Position numbers and translations under genes: made by a program. Below the pieces are notes generated by a model. The model was not told the DNA's origin, searched no databases, and saw nothing but the letters and a program-made list of their open reading frames with translations. From NCBI GenBank assembly GCA_001557505.1, contig LSAX01000001.1, forward strand, positions 1,798,001-1,862,000: 64,000 nt of DNA, given 5' to 3'. Position 1 is the first letter of the stretch. Each line of letters starts with the position of its first letter. Positions 45,220 to 55,989 of the stretch are shown here, one piece after another. Origin of the DNA: Reticulascus tulasneorum (taxonomy: Eukaryota; Ascomycota; Sordariomycetes; Glomerellales; Reticulascaceae).

Positions 45220-48210
45220 TCTCCCACTCCCCGCCTCGTCTTCCGATGATCTCGGCTTGTCCCTCGCCTCTGCGGTGCTTGTCTCATTCAGGCACTCACA
45301 AACGATCTCGCTTCGGCGTTCATCAACAGACGGAAGCTATAGTCGGGGACATGGTCTCGTGGGTCTCTCGGCTTCTCTCATATCATCAAGCGCTGTTTGG
45401 TCACCGACGGGACTGCGAGGTCAATGAGGGCGAATGTGGTGTAGTTGCTGGTTCTTCTCGCGCCCTGTATTCTCTCATAACCCCAATGGTGGCGGGCAGT
45501 CATAGCTCTCTGTCTCCCTCTCTCTCTCTCCTTTCTCAGTCTGTCTCTTTTGGACTCTCTCGATCTTCCCGTCTCACCCTCTCACTCTCACTCGAAGCCC
45601 TCACGCCTCCCCCACTGAGAATGCGCGCGCACAGCTGTTTAGCTTGTAGCGCCGCGGTCTCTTGGTCTTCGAAACTCCGTCTTCTTGTCCGAATGCTCCT
45701 GGCGTTTCGATATCAGCGTACAGTCACACGCACTTGGCTCTCTCTCTCTTCTCTTTCTCTCTCGCGCTCTCTCTCTCCCGAACTTTGGACCGTGGAGACT
45801 TTTGTTCTATTATTATGATTATTTTGGACTGGGCTTCCTCCTCCCTCTTTGGGGTTGATAGGTATTTTATTAACGGTCAGGATTGATTGGGGAAGTGGGG
45901 CTTGCGGCAGATTAGATAGCTGCCCGCCTTTTCCTCATCTGCCCTCTTTTCTTCCTTCTCTGGCCTTACCTTGCCCGGCCTGATTTGACCTTGACCTGAC
46001 CCCCGACCCGACCAGACCAGACCCTCTCTTCTTCTCTTCTGCCTTCCTGTTTGTCTTTTCTATCATCGGCCTGTCTCCTTGTCATCGGCTTCCTCACTGC
46101 TATGTGCATATGTAATACAGCTACTAGACAATCCTCCTCATGCCCCTCCCTCCTCCTTGGTTCTCCCGCGTGCTCATGCTCTCTCTGTCGCTTTCGTATT
46201 CCTTTGTGGCCAGTTCTGCTCCCTCCACCACACCCCATTGCCATTCCTAGGTAGCTCACCTGCAACGTGGGATCATGCGTTCAGCCTGCCAATCGATAGG
46301 GTACTTATGTGCCGAGCAGCAAGATACCTCGTCCGCTGCCGTTGCTGTACCTGTGCGCTGTGTGTGCCAGCCTCCCCTGATACTGTACGAAAATGAGTGA
46401 ATGGAGCCCTGCCTGGCTTATCAGCTCTCGATTCTGATCCTCCTGCTTCGGCCTTACTTCGCACGCTGGTACTGTGAGCGCCCGTACTTCTCGTCATTCC
46501 CAGCAGGTACCGCGCTATCTTCTTTACCCCAACTCTTCCCAGCTCCGCCCATACCCCAGCCGGGCATGCTTCGCTCGTGCTAATCCCTCCCCACCCATCG
46601 CACACTAGAACAATCTAGCTCGCCGCCCACTTGACTGGACATTGGGCAGGGCGAGAAGGCGAAGAGATGCAGGGTGCATGTGGGTGGTCAGCGGGCGCAA
46701 CAATTGTCAACCGAAGTGGCCGCCCATAGCAAGCCCTCTCCTGCGCTCCAGGACCTACCCACAACAGTCCCAGGGTGCGAGTCGAGACCCTTTCCACAGC
46801 TTCTCCCCTAGTCTTACGACCTACCTCGCTTGGCTACGTCGGATAACGAATACATACACTAGACTGATGGTCTGACTACTTGTTTCCCCCTGATGACTGC
46901 GCAAACAATGAATGCGATAAAATAGTCCCAGGAACCCCCAAGGGAGAACTAAACAAGGTGATTAAGCGGGACTTCATCAACCGCCGCCGGTTGGCCGCCA
47001 GTTGCATGGCTCGATTGCCGTTTGCCAAATCTTCAGCTCGCGACTCTAAGAAGAGCCTCCGATAGCTTATATTGCGCAGGGCTTGGCGACTTTCCTTCGA
47101 TGGGAGGGGCCTTCTGTCCTATCACGCAATCTTCCAAGATCCTCCCGTCACTTCTCCAACATCCCGCCTTTCAACCGCCCTTGCTCCCTTAAGATTCCGA
47201 CGAAAGCTCCCACGTGGACTGCGAGCACCAACGTTGCAACCGGTCTGTGAAGTCTCGGCAAAAAAAAAAAACATGTGCCGGGTGACCGTTACGCAGTAAA
47301 GCAGCAAGGTGCGAGATACCCGCATCAAGAGTCACATCCGTGTACGGGGGTTAGGCCGGCATGCGCCACGAGTGCGCGAGAAACGGTTGGCTGTCACTGA
47401 GCCGATGAGCGTCGAGCATCCCATCAAACCCCGCGCCCACACAATGTTTTCAGTCTCCTTGACAGGGCTTGAAAGCTTCCTTTCTGGCGCAGAATACCTT
47501 GTTGGTGTCCTGTGAGAGGTCACATCGCGGCACACCGCATTGACCATCTTGTATGGGAACCCCACCCACACCTCCACCATTGCCTTAATTGCGCTCATTA
47601 TCACTCTGGCCACACAAGTGGTGGGTGACATTCTTTGACAACGTCCGGGCCACTTACAAAGCGATCGGTAGGGTCTCCGACATTTAGTGATCGCTGGTTC
47701 CCACGCGTATTCTCGACACCACATGAGCTACAGCGGCTCACGTTCCGAAACGAAACTTGGACCGTTGCCGATCCCCCAATTCCACGCCTTACTATGTATT
47801 AGTTAGGCTGGGCAGCCTCATCCACCTCAGCTCTCGAATGTTTGTGGATTTAGTCAGGGCGCAGTGGAGCTGACGCACCCATTCATCTCTTTCCGCTAGA
47901 TATGGCGGGATGCAAGGAGGACTTCGGCGATGAAGCCGAAATGACGGCGGCAAATTTTGTAAATTTTGACGCAACAGTCAGCACTAGGTATCGTGTGACT
48001 GGCACTAATGATCCTGCCTCCCGAACGCCTGGAGCTCTTTCCAGCCTTTGTTGAGCTCATGTTGAATGACTCCCTCCTGATGATGACGCCGCCCCATGTT
48101 GATATTATGACCCGCTTCCGTCTAATCATTTCTGTTTCGCAGTTGAGTTATGTACAGAAATCCTTCCGGAAATCATTGTATGCCTTGCTCCATCGTTCTA
48201 TGGGCCGTTC
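45220..48210. other. 3.0 kb gap without recognisable genes
   Basis: No conserved frame. The left part (45220 to about 46000) is strongly CT-rich and probably forms the GA-rich leader and promoter of the zinc-finger gene on the minus strand. A CCTAGGTAG motif occurs at 46248-46256. A run of A is at about 47261-47271. The remainder shows nothing. Confidence 0.5.
45505..45780. repeat. CT-rich low-complexity region
   Basis: Two dense pyrimidine cores, about 45505-45540 and 45738-45779, made mostly of CT units with C or T interruptions. They lie 0.3-0.6 kb upstream of the zinc-finger gene start, so that strand reads GA-rich. Seen directly; a promoter role is inferred. Confidence 0.8.
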
Positions 48211-49529
48211 TCACTCTGCCAAGGCCCATCTCTCCTCTCGGAGAGGCATCTCCTTCGCGGACCTCGCCCTGCTGCCATCAACTTCAGCTTTCCAAGCCCA
48301 GTACTCGCCAAGGCGAGTTTCGGCATAGGAGGCATAATCGAAATCAATGTCGGAGATGATTGCTTGAATCTGTGCCCAAATACCCCAATAGAAACCGGGG
48401 ACTCCTCGGTAGAGATCAACTTCGTCGAAAAGTTTTGTGACTTCAGCCTCTTGGTCGACGTCCGATGCGCCGGGTAACTTTTCAAAGTAGCGTCGAACGT
48501 ATTCCCGGATAAACTCTAGACGTTGCGACCTCGTCGGCAGAACATTGTAGTCGCAGTCGAAACCACCCCATTCCGCAAAGTGGTTTGCTAGGTCGAATGC
48601 CGCGGGAGAAGGCGTCGCATATTCGTAGTCGATGAAAGTGACTGAAGGTATGCCCTTTGCCAATTCTGAGCCAGCTTGAGGTGGCAGCACAATCACGTTG
48701 CCACTGAGCAGATCACAATGAGCAAATACAAGCTAGAGCGCCAGTCAGCTTTGTTCACGGTATTACAATTGCACGGGATTCTTCTTCTTACCCCATCAAT
48801 TCCAAGTCCTGGGCGCTGGCTGAGCTCCTTTACCAGGCCATCCAACTCATTTTGGAGCTTGCCTTGCTGCTCTTTCCGAAGTTCTGTGTCGGTGGGAAGA
48901 GCGAATATCCATTTCTGCATAACGGTCCAGATGTTGGGTGACAGCTTTCCAGGAGCAACGTTGTCGATCAGAGCCTGCAGGTCCTCACCATTTGCGCTGT
49001 TGTGCTTGGCATGGCCATTCGCCGTCTTCGTGGCAGGAATGCAAGGGACCGTGGCGTGCCATTGTGCCAGCCGTCTCGCTACGGCAGTGTAGATGGAAGG
49101 CTTCCTGAGATCTGCTGGTGATGTCACACTCCCTCTGATATACCTATACAGCATTCCGTTGTTGAAGCGGGCGAGAAGTTCAGGGGCCAGGCCATGCTTC
49201 ATAAGAAGCTCGTGGTTCTGGGCCTCCCGTTGTCGGTCAATCAGCACGTCGGTGCCATTGCCATAGGCTCGCAGCAGGACAGCTTCCTTGTCCAACTCGT
49301 CCTGAGACAAGCCTTGCTTTTTGTTGACAAACTTGAGCAGGGTATTGGTGATGCCTTCGGTGCATCGTGAAGACTCGATCTTGGACTCGTCATTGTCCCA
49401 CTCAGGTCGCACGGCCAATATCAGCCGGTTCGCCGACGTCTGCGAGTCGCTGCTATCGTAGGACAAGGGTATAAATCGTACGTGGTCGGCGGACCCGTTG
49501 CGTAGGCCGTTGCTCGACGTTTGGGTCAT
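48211..49529 (-). CDS. Ethanolamine/choline kinase
   Basis: First enzyme of the CDP-ethanolamine/CDP-choline (Kennedy) route to phospholipids. Exons 49529-48792 and 48732-48211, with a 59-nt intron (GTAAGA..CTCTAG), give 419 residues. The phosphotransferase motif is HCDLLSGNV with catalytic-loop H251, D253 and N258, and the Mg-binding FIDYEYA has its Asp at 281. Other family landmarks are VLLRAYGNGTDVLIDRQRE, RYIRGSVTSPADLRKPSIY, the helix around FDLANHFAEW and the C-terminal FYWGIWAQIQ. The N-terminal and F-D-L-A-N-H-F features favour ethanolamine kinase (EKI1-like) over choline kinase, but this is a judgement by eye. The start at 49529 (MTQTSSNGLRNGSADHV) is preferred over an ATG 32 codons upstream because the extension lacks family character. 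Confidence 0.9.
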
Positions 49530-51487
49530 GATGGAGCGGGGTGGTGTCCGGGGACTCGTTGGTCGCAAGAGGGCGGGTGGTTTGTTAGAGCAGAGAAGAA
49601 ATTTCACCAGACAGACAAGCGACACCTAGCAGAAGTAGGGATCAAAAGTTCCAGTGCAAGGAGTGGCAGGTTGTTGTTCTCTGTCCGGCCGAGAGTCGGA
49701 TGCAGGGCACCACGAGGCGGTCTAGGAGCAGGTGAGGTCGACAAATAGGACGAGATGGAGACACGACAAATGGACTGGTTCGGCGCACAATGTCAGGAGA
49801 GTTGGGAGAGGGCGATAGAAGTAGAATGAAGGTCGCAAGATGTTTTCTTTGTCTTGCAATTACCCCGACTCGAGCACACGACCTGTTTCCCTTCCTGGTC
49901 CCGTGAGCTTGCTGTCTGTCCAGTCCTACGTCTAAATTAGCGGGTTGATGCTTCTTTGGTGGACGTTATTTATGGGCCACGAGAGTTTGCCAGGCCAGTT
50001 AAATTAGGTAGCGTAGCGGCGAAAAGGGAGCATGTGAGAGCGCCACAGTTTGCTGGTTCGTGCCCTCTTTTAATTTTTTAAATCCCTCTTTTTTCTTCTT
50101 CTTTTTTGGTTTGCGGAATTTGATTACTGAAATAAGTTTTGTAAGAGCAGACGCATTGTGTGGGCAGGCCATTACTTATTCGGAAACCGACAAACTGGTG
50201 GAATCCAACGTTGGGCAAGCATGTGTGCGTCCTGTCAAACATGTCGTCACTCCAGGGTCGTCATTGGCGAATATGGGAGGTATGACGCGTGGCTCGGACC
50301 TCAGCGAGTACCTTACAGATTGCCTTAGGTACCTACTTCCTTTGGTAGGGGGGCGCCTGTGCCATGCTTTCAGTGGACAGCCCCTAATTCCAGGGTCCAA
50401 TGTTGCCCGTTTGCCCCTGGAGTCCCTGCCACACGCCTATATGTACATACATCTTTCGGTTCCCTTATCTGCTACCTAATTACCCATCGTGCCCATCAAC
50501 AACCCGCAGTGGTGCTTAAGTTACTTCATGATGGTGATTTATAGTGGAGTAGAGACTGCTCCAATTAGGTGCAGTGGGCAGGTACATACCTAAGGTAGGC
50601 AGGTTGACTTATTTATCAATTTGTGCAGTTCCTCAGCGGAGTTGCTCGCGACCAGGATAGGTACTTACCCTCCACACAGATCTAAGCAGGCCACATCTAG
50701 TAAATGGATGCATTTCCCCACCATTTCATCCATCCAGTGGCTTGGTTTGGTGGCAATTCTCAACTCTTGTTTATAAAGTTCCCCGGACGCTGGCATTGGA
50801 TGTCACAACGTCATGCATGCGTTGCCGATAAGAGTGGTGTGGCGGGAAGGACGGATGGGTGGTTAGATTATGAAGCAAGACACCGTCAACAGATGAGTCC
50901 ACTAGAAGAAGGTGTGTTGGCGGTTGTTTCCAGTAGAGCAGGTGCCTCATCCTACAGGGGGCAGATAACTGGAGAACTTGGAGACAGAGTGTGCAGTGGC
51001 CACCCGGCCGAGGTGCCTAACTAATTAGTGGGCTAAGATAGAAACCTAGGCACGCTAGGTAAGTAAGGTACCTAAGCTAGGCACCTTCTTTAGTGAACAC
51101 TACGGTAGCGAGCTAGTCACTCGAGGCAGAGGGTAATAGGCCTAGCTCAAGATGGCAATAACAAATGCGATCGATAACGAAGCAGCACCAATGCGTTTAC
51201 ATACATACATGGCAGGGCAGCATCTCAATATAGATACTCTAGCTCGGATTTGAGCCTCATCTAAACTACCGATACCCGGTCGATAGCGTTCTCGCCGAAT
51301 TCGTACCGACAGGAAGCGCCCCTTGCTCCTCTGCAGGGCCGTTCAATTTCTTCTTGCAATAGGTAGGCTGTCTGATTCTTCAGCACGTGGCCCAAGTCTA
51401 TTGTGGTAGCCCATCGTTCTAGCCCTGGGATAGAGCAGGATGAGTATCCAGCGCAATTACGGGAGCCGTATCCACAACCTCTGAACA
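49530..51487. other. 2.0 kb divergent gap between ethanolamine kinase and NPR3 genes
   Basis: No conserved frame. It contains a T/CTT-rich stretch at about 50068-50110 and a concentration of AGGTA/TACCT-type motifs (50321-50340, 50581-50604, 51043-51084). Otherwise nothing was recognised. Confidence 0.5.
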
Positions 51488-53671
51488 ATGGCCCTCCCTG
51501 TCCTGCCCAATCCTTCCAACTTTCTGGCGGTGGCACTGGTGGTGAAGAGGTCCAGAGATGGCCCCAACTTCGTCTTCCACTACCCTCCACAAGTGCTGCC
51601 CCCGCACGCCCAATCCCGGCACCGCGAACCGGCCGAGGAGCCGTCCGAGACCGACGATATCCTGCTGGAACGTCTGTCGCAGCCAGCAGCGCTAGATGCA
51701 GGTAGCAATTCATTGCCCGGCACCGAACATCTGCAGCAATGGAACCGCGATGATCACCTTGTCACTGACAGCGGAACACAAGTCGTGCCATGGGAGCACG
51801 TGGCAGGCTTCCCTACGCGTGATCTGGCTAGCATCCTGACGCCCGGGAGGTCGTACCACAAGAGGCTCTTCCAGCTCTCCCTAGACCCGATCTACTGTGT
51901 TTCTTATCCTATCCATGTTCCCGAGGCCGGGACTTGGAAGAAGAGGAAGAAGAATCCGGACCGCGCGAAGTCCGCAGGGAAGACGGATGAGCTTGTGGCT
52001 CCGAGCGACACGGATCCGGTCTGTAAGAATGAGGACTCGTCAAAGGGTGCCGAGGGAGGCCAGCCCGAGAAGAAAGAGGAAGCAAAGGCGCCAGCAGACG
52101 AAGAGGACGACAAGAAGCCCAGCTCCATGACCATGTTCAACCTGGTCTTCATCCTCAACCCCAAGAAGCATGAAGTCAAGGAGCTGGTTGCCACTTTGTA
52201 CCTCAACATCATCAAGAAAGTCAACAAGGCATACAAGTACAGCCAGCAGCACAGTGACTTCGTCTGGAAAGAGTCGAAGCGGATCATATCGCTCAAGGAC
52301 AAGGGCCGAGAGGAAAAGCGGAAAATGAGCTCCTTGTGGAACGAGATCCTTGCAACCTCATCCCTCGCAGCCTCCGTTCAGGACATCTACGAGGCCGTCT
52401 CCCAGAACAGGATCGCGGCATTGCAGCTCGACACCATAGCCGGATCCCTCACCCCGTCCGTGCAGATACCCGTGCCTTTCTTCGTGCCCGATCTCCCTAT
52501 GGACGGCGAAGAGGCGAAAAGGGGACTCTGGCTCACGACAGCCAACTCCTTTGTGGGCGAAGACACCCTCGACGAGCCTGGTTTCCTGGATCGCAACTTT
52601 GCCCTCCTGCTCATGGACGACGAGAAGAAAATTATTGCGGAACTGCAAGCTGATCCGGACCCGGCGACTGCAGCCATGGTGGAGTTCGTCCGGCTTTCAA
52701 AGCCAACACAATCGTTAGAGATCCCCTTCACCGGCTGCATGCAGCTGTGTTTTGTCTAACGAGCCCCCAGATTTTACCAAGTCGGCCAAAGCAACGTCCT
52801 GACCCTCAGCCAAGTCCGCAAATACGCACAGCACTTCATATTCTGGCGCCGTGCAATCGCAATTCCGCCCCTGCACGCGCGAGACTCCTACATCGTCTCC
52901 CCCAACTGCGATCTCCGCCGTCTTCCGAAGGCGAGTCTCGAATGGCAGAAGACATTCCCGCTCGCTCCACCACTCATCAACTTTCTCGCCGAGCTCTCCT
53001 ACGCGCCCCGGCCTTACAAGCACTTCTGTCCCAGCAAAGCCCACCGCCCGACCTACCTCCTCATGCTCGCCTGGTTGGTGCGCGGTGGCTGGGTCACCCA
53101 GCTCTGCACGTTTGCCTACGTGGTGGTCTGGCCCGAGATACTCTACGAGGTCCAATACCAGCTTGAGGCCGAGGAGCTGAGGGCCGCGGAGGAGCCGCAG
53201 GCGAGCAGCGTGCCGAGCTCCTCAATCGAGTCGTCGGATGAACATTCCGGCCCCGATGGCGCGCACGTCCCGACCATCAGCGAACAAGTTGCCGAGAAAG
53301 CCCGCCTCGAACGCATAGCGGACAAGGTGCAGCGCGAAGCCGCCGAGAAGGCCACCGCGCACGCGAGAAAGGTCGTGCCAACGGCAACATCCCATCCATC
53401 GGTGAACGATGCCCCGCACTTGGCGCGGATGATGCCCTACATCATCCTCGATGCCAAGAAGGCGACGGGAAGGGACTCACTATACCTGTCTGCCATCGGG
53501 CGGAGGTTGAAGGACGAAAAGCTGGCGCATGCCTGGCAGGTGTTTTGGAAGTACTTTAATGGGCAGTCGGCGCTGGAGCGCATCGCGCTGCAGGAGGACA
53601 TGAAACGTAAGGAGGCGTGGACTCTGTTGACCGCGATGAGCGAATACCTCATCTGTGTGCGGCACTGGTGA
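51488..53671 (+). CDS. NPR3: Nitrogen permease regulator 3 (SEACIT/GATOR1 subunit)
   Basis: Subunit, with Npr2, of the complex that inhibits TORC1 through its GAP activity on Gtr1 when amino acids or nitrogen run short, at the vacuole. Exons 51488-52713 and 52771-53671 give 708 residues. The 57-nt intron (GTTAGA, branch site CTAAC, CCCCCAG) is required: read through, it leads to TAA at 52757. The longin-type N-terminus is VALVVKRSRDGPNFVFHYPP. Family segments include SYHKRLFQLSLDPIYCVSYP, MTMFNLVFILNPKKHEVKEL, VRKYAQHFIFWRRAIAIPPL and, near the C-terminus, RREIGRRLKDEK-like DSLYLSAIGRRLKDEKLA. A charged, low-complexity linker (about residues 150-210) interrupts the N-terminal domain. The start is set by the conserved MALPVLPNPSNFLAVALVV. 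Confidence 0.94.
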
Positions 53672-54378
53672 AGGACGCTACATGTATAATCAGGGCCAAA
53701 AAAAAAAAAGGAGTCAAATGGGGCCATCTTCGCTTTGATGGACCATCATGTTGTGAATGGCTTGCATGGACGCACAAAGAGGACCAATATAAAGGAGGGT
53801 ATCATTGTATATGTGCGATACGCACGATGTATGATGATGTTGCTCGCAAGATTGTGTTAAGTACAAGACCTAGAAACCAAATATCTAGCGCAATCGCGCT
53901 GACCCATTGCAAAGTGGCAGACGATGGGGGGAGAACATGGCGACCTGGCAAAAAAGCAAACCCTGAAGAAACTCGAGATATGGCCCATCCTGCACCACCA
54001 GAGGTATCACAGCTGTAATAGAAATGCTGGAAAAGAGTTTAAAAAAAAGGGGGAAGTAAGGCAAAGTTCCAAAACTGGAAAATAACAAAAAACATCGAGA
54101 TAAATCCCGCCTGGTCAAGTCCATCCATCATGTGCGTGCTCAAATTCTAGGGACTGCTCCCTATGCCTCCATTACCTAGTAAGTTCAACGCCATCCTTAA
54201 GTAACCCCTGACGACCTCCGAATGCAAAAGCAAGTCTTGGCGCAATAGATGCAAATGTATAAATCCGAGAGGCACCAATATACCAACAAGATCGAGACCC
54301 CTGTAAGAGGATGCATCCGCAAAAACATCTCCCAACTAACGCCTTCCCACGTCCTTAGCAACAGGGAGGAAAGCATGA
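53672..54378. other. Convergent intergenic spacer
   Basis: 707 bp between the ends of NPR3 (+) and the bHLH gene (-). It has an A-run at 53699-53709 and another at about 54042-54049. No conserved frame is visible. Presumed long 3' untranslated regions. Confidence 0.5.
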
Positions 54379-55989
54379 CTATTGCGTCAGATCCATGTCA
54401 TACTCATCCTCTTCCTTGAAGTTCAGTGACGCATGGCCGCTGCCGTCGTCATCAGGGTCATGCCAGAACTGGCCGGAATCCCCCATGTCGCCAGCCATGG
54501 CTGCACTACCGAGGTCCCCTGGGCTGACGGAAGCATTCTCTGTAGGATTTCCAGACCCGTTCAGCGGGTCGCCGCGGAAATCCGTGTGCTGGGGTACTCG
54601 CAGTCCTGATCCAGCGGTGCGAGTGTACGAAAGGGCTTCATTCTTGGAAATGGCCTCCATCAGTTCAGACTGCATGCGCTTCTCGTCTTCGGTCAACTCG
54701 AATGGGAAGTGTCCACCCAGTTCGGCAATCGCGTTCATCAGCTCTTCCTGCTGTTGCAGCTTCAGGTGCAACATCCACATAAGATCACGAGTCCAGCTGA
54801 CGGCGCCATTAAGGATGTCCCCCTTGTTCGGGCCTTTGTCCTTGTCTTCGATGGGGAGGCCAGTAGTGATGTTACCAGCGGTGCCACCTGCTGCTCGTCT
54901 GGCACCAGGGCCAGCAAGCCCTGATGTGGCTTGCGAAGGACTGGCGATTCCTGAGAGAGTAGGAGAAAGCGGTGTGCCATTCTGAATCAACTTGCGAATC
55001 TTCTCGTCCTCAAGTCTGTGAATGGGTACCAATCGGCTGAGATCTTGTATCCGTTCGTTGATGTTATCGCGTCTGCGTCGTTCCACAAGGTTGTGGGATT
55101 CTCGCCGACGTTTCCGCTTCATCTCCTGGGAAGATACCGCCCCTTGTTGGACACCGAGCTTAGCGGGCATTGATGTGCCGCCCTTCATCATGACCTCGTT
55201 GAGTTGTGCCAAGCTGGGCTGAATAGGCGAAGAGAAGCCTGAGCCATATGACGCGGCAATGCTGCCTGCAGGTGTCTGCATCCATTGTCCTGAGGGAGAT
55301 TTTTCGTGGAGGCCTTGGGTACGGATGGGCTGGGCTCCGAATCCGACCGAGTCTTGAGAACCCATAGAAACCCCATGTAGCGCGTTGGTCTTTGGAGTCA
55401 TGGGACTACGGGTATTCGAGGTTTTGCGCTGCATCGCCTGGGCCATACGTGCTCGACTCTTTACATTCATATAGTTTGAATCGGCTCCATCAGCATTGGG
55501 ATCCGAGCCCGCTAAGGGTGATCCTGAGTAGGATATGGGCGACTGCAACGAGGTGCCCAGGGACTGTTGTTGATGAATTTGACGAAATTGAGGGTGGTTG
55601 TAGCTGTGGACAAAGGGACTCTGGATCGGATCACCATCGGGAGTGTTCGAGTAGCCGTTGATATGTGACTGGTCAATTGGCAGGCTCTGGTTCCCGTAGA
55701 CTCCCTGCGCAAAGCCTATATTCATATCATTCATTGCGCCATATTCTTGGCCATGGCCATGAATTCCAGGCTGGCCCTCGGTCGGGCTGCCTAGCCCGTC
55801 CAAAAGTTCGTCATCGCCGAAAAGAGCCGAGCCACTGGAAAAGCCGTTGGAAGGGTTTGCAGAATTCGAGTTGTTGAAGTTGTTCGAGTAGGATGAGCCA
55901 TAATTCCCGCTCATCGCCAGATCGTTGGGATCAATGCTGCCTCCACCACCATGCCCTCCGGCGAATTGGCTAAAGCTATGTTGTGCCAT
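54379..55989 (-). CDS. Basic helix-loop-helix transcription factor
   Basis: Intronless coding region of 536 residues. The N-terminal 290 residues are Asn/Ser/Gly/Gln-rich and disordered. The basic region at about residues 296-310 reads RRRESHNLVERRRRDNINER, with the His, Glu and Arg that contact CACGTG-type E-boxes. Helix 1 continues IQDLSRLVPIHRL. Helix 2, GDILNGAVSWTRDLMWMLHL, starts near residue 389, so the loop is about 65 residues, far longer than usual. A helix LKLQQQEELMNAIAEL follows. The C-terminus is acidic (EEDEYDMDLTQ). Mould homologues of this class exist, but I cannot assign a regulon. The start at 55989 (AAAATGGCACAAC) is preferred to an ATG nine codons upstream because of context. 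The 4.8 kb upstream is gene-free. Confidence 0.92.
   Translation of the reverse strand: MAQHSFSQFAGGHGGGGSIDPNDLAMSGNYGSSYSNNFNNSNSANPSNGFSSGSALFGDDELLDGLGSPTEGQPGIHGHGQEYGAMNDMNIGFAQGVYGNQSLPIDQSHINGYSNTPDGDPIQSPFVHSYNHPQFRQIHQQQSLGTSLQSPISYSGSPLAGSDPNADGADSNYMNVKSRARMAQAMQRKTSNTRSPMTPKTNALHGVSMGSQDSVGFGAQPIRTQGLHEKSPSGQWMQTPAGSIAASYGSGFSSPIQPSLAQLNEVMMKGGTSMPAKLGVQQGAVSSQEMKRKRRRESHNLVERRRRDNINERIQDLSRLVPIHRLEDEKIRKLIQNGTPLSPTLSGIASPSQATSGLAGPGARRAAGGTAGNITTGLPIEDKDKGPNKGDILNGAVSWTRDLMWMLHLKLQQQEELMNAIAELGGHFPFELTEDEKRMQSELMEAISKNEALSYTRTAGSGLRVPQHTDFRGDPLNGSGNPTENASVSPGDLGSAAMAGDMGDSGQFWHDPDDDGSGHASLNFKEEDEYDMDLTQ

Noticed and set aside
45246..45818. 190-codon frame on + rich in Ser/Leu
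   Set aside because: Product of the CT-rich low-complexity region upstream of the zinc-finger gene.
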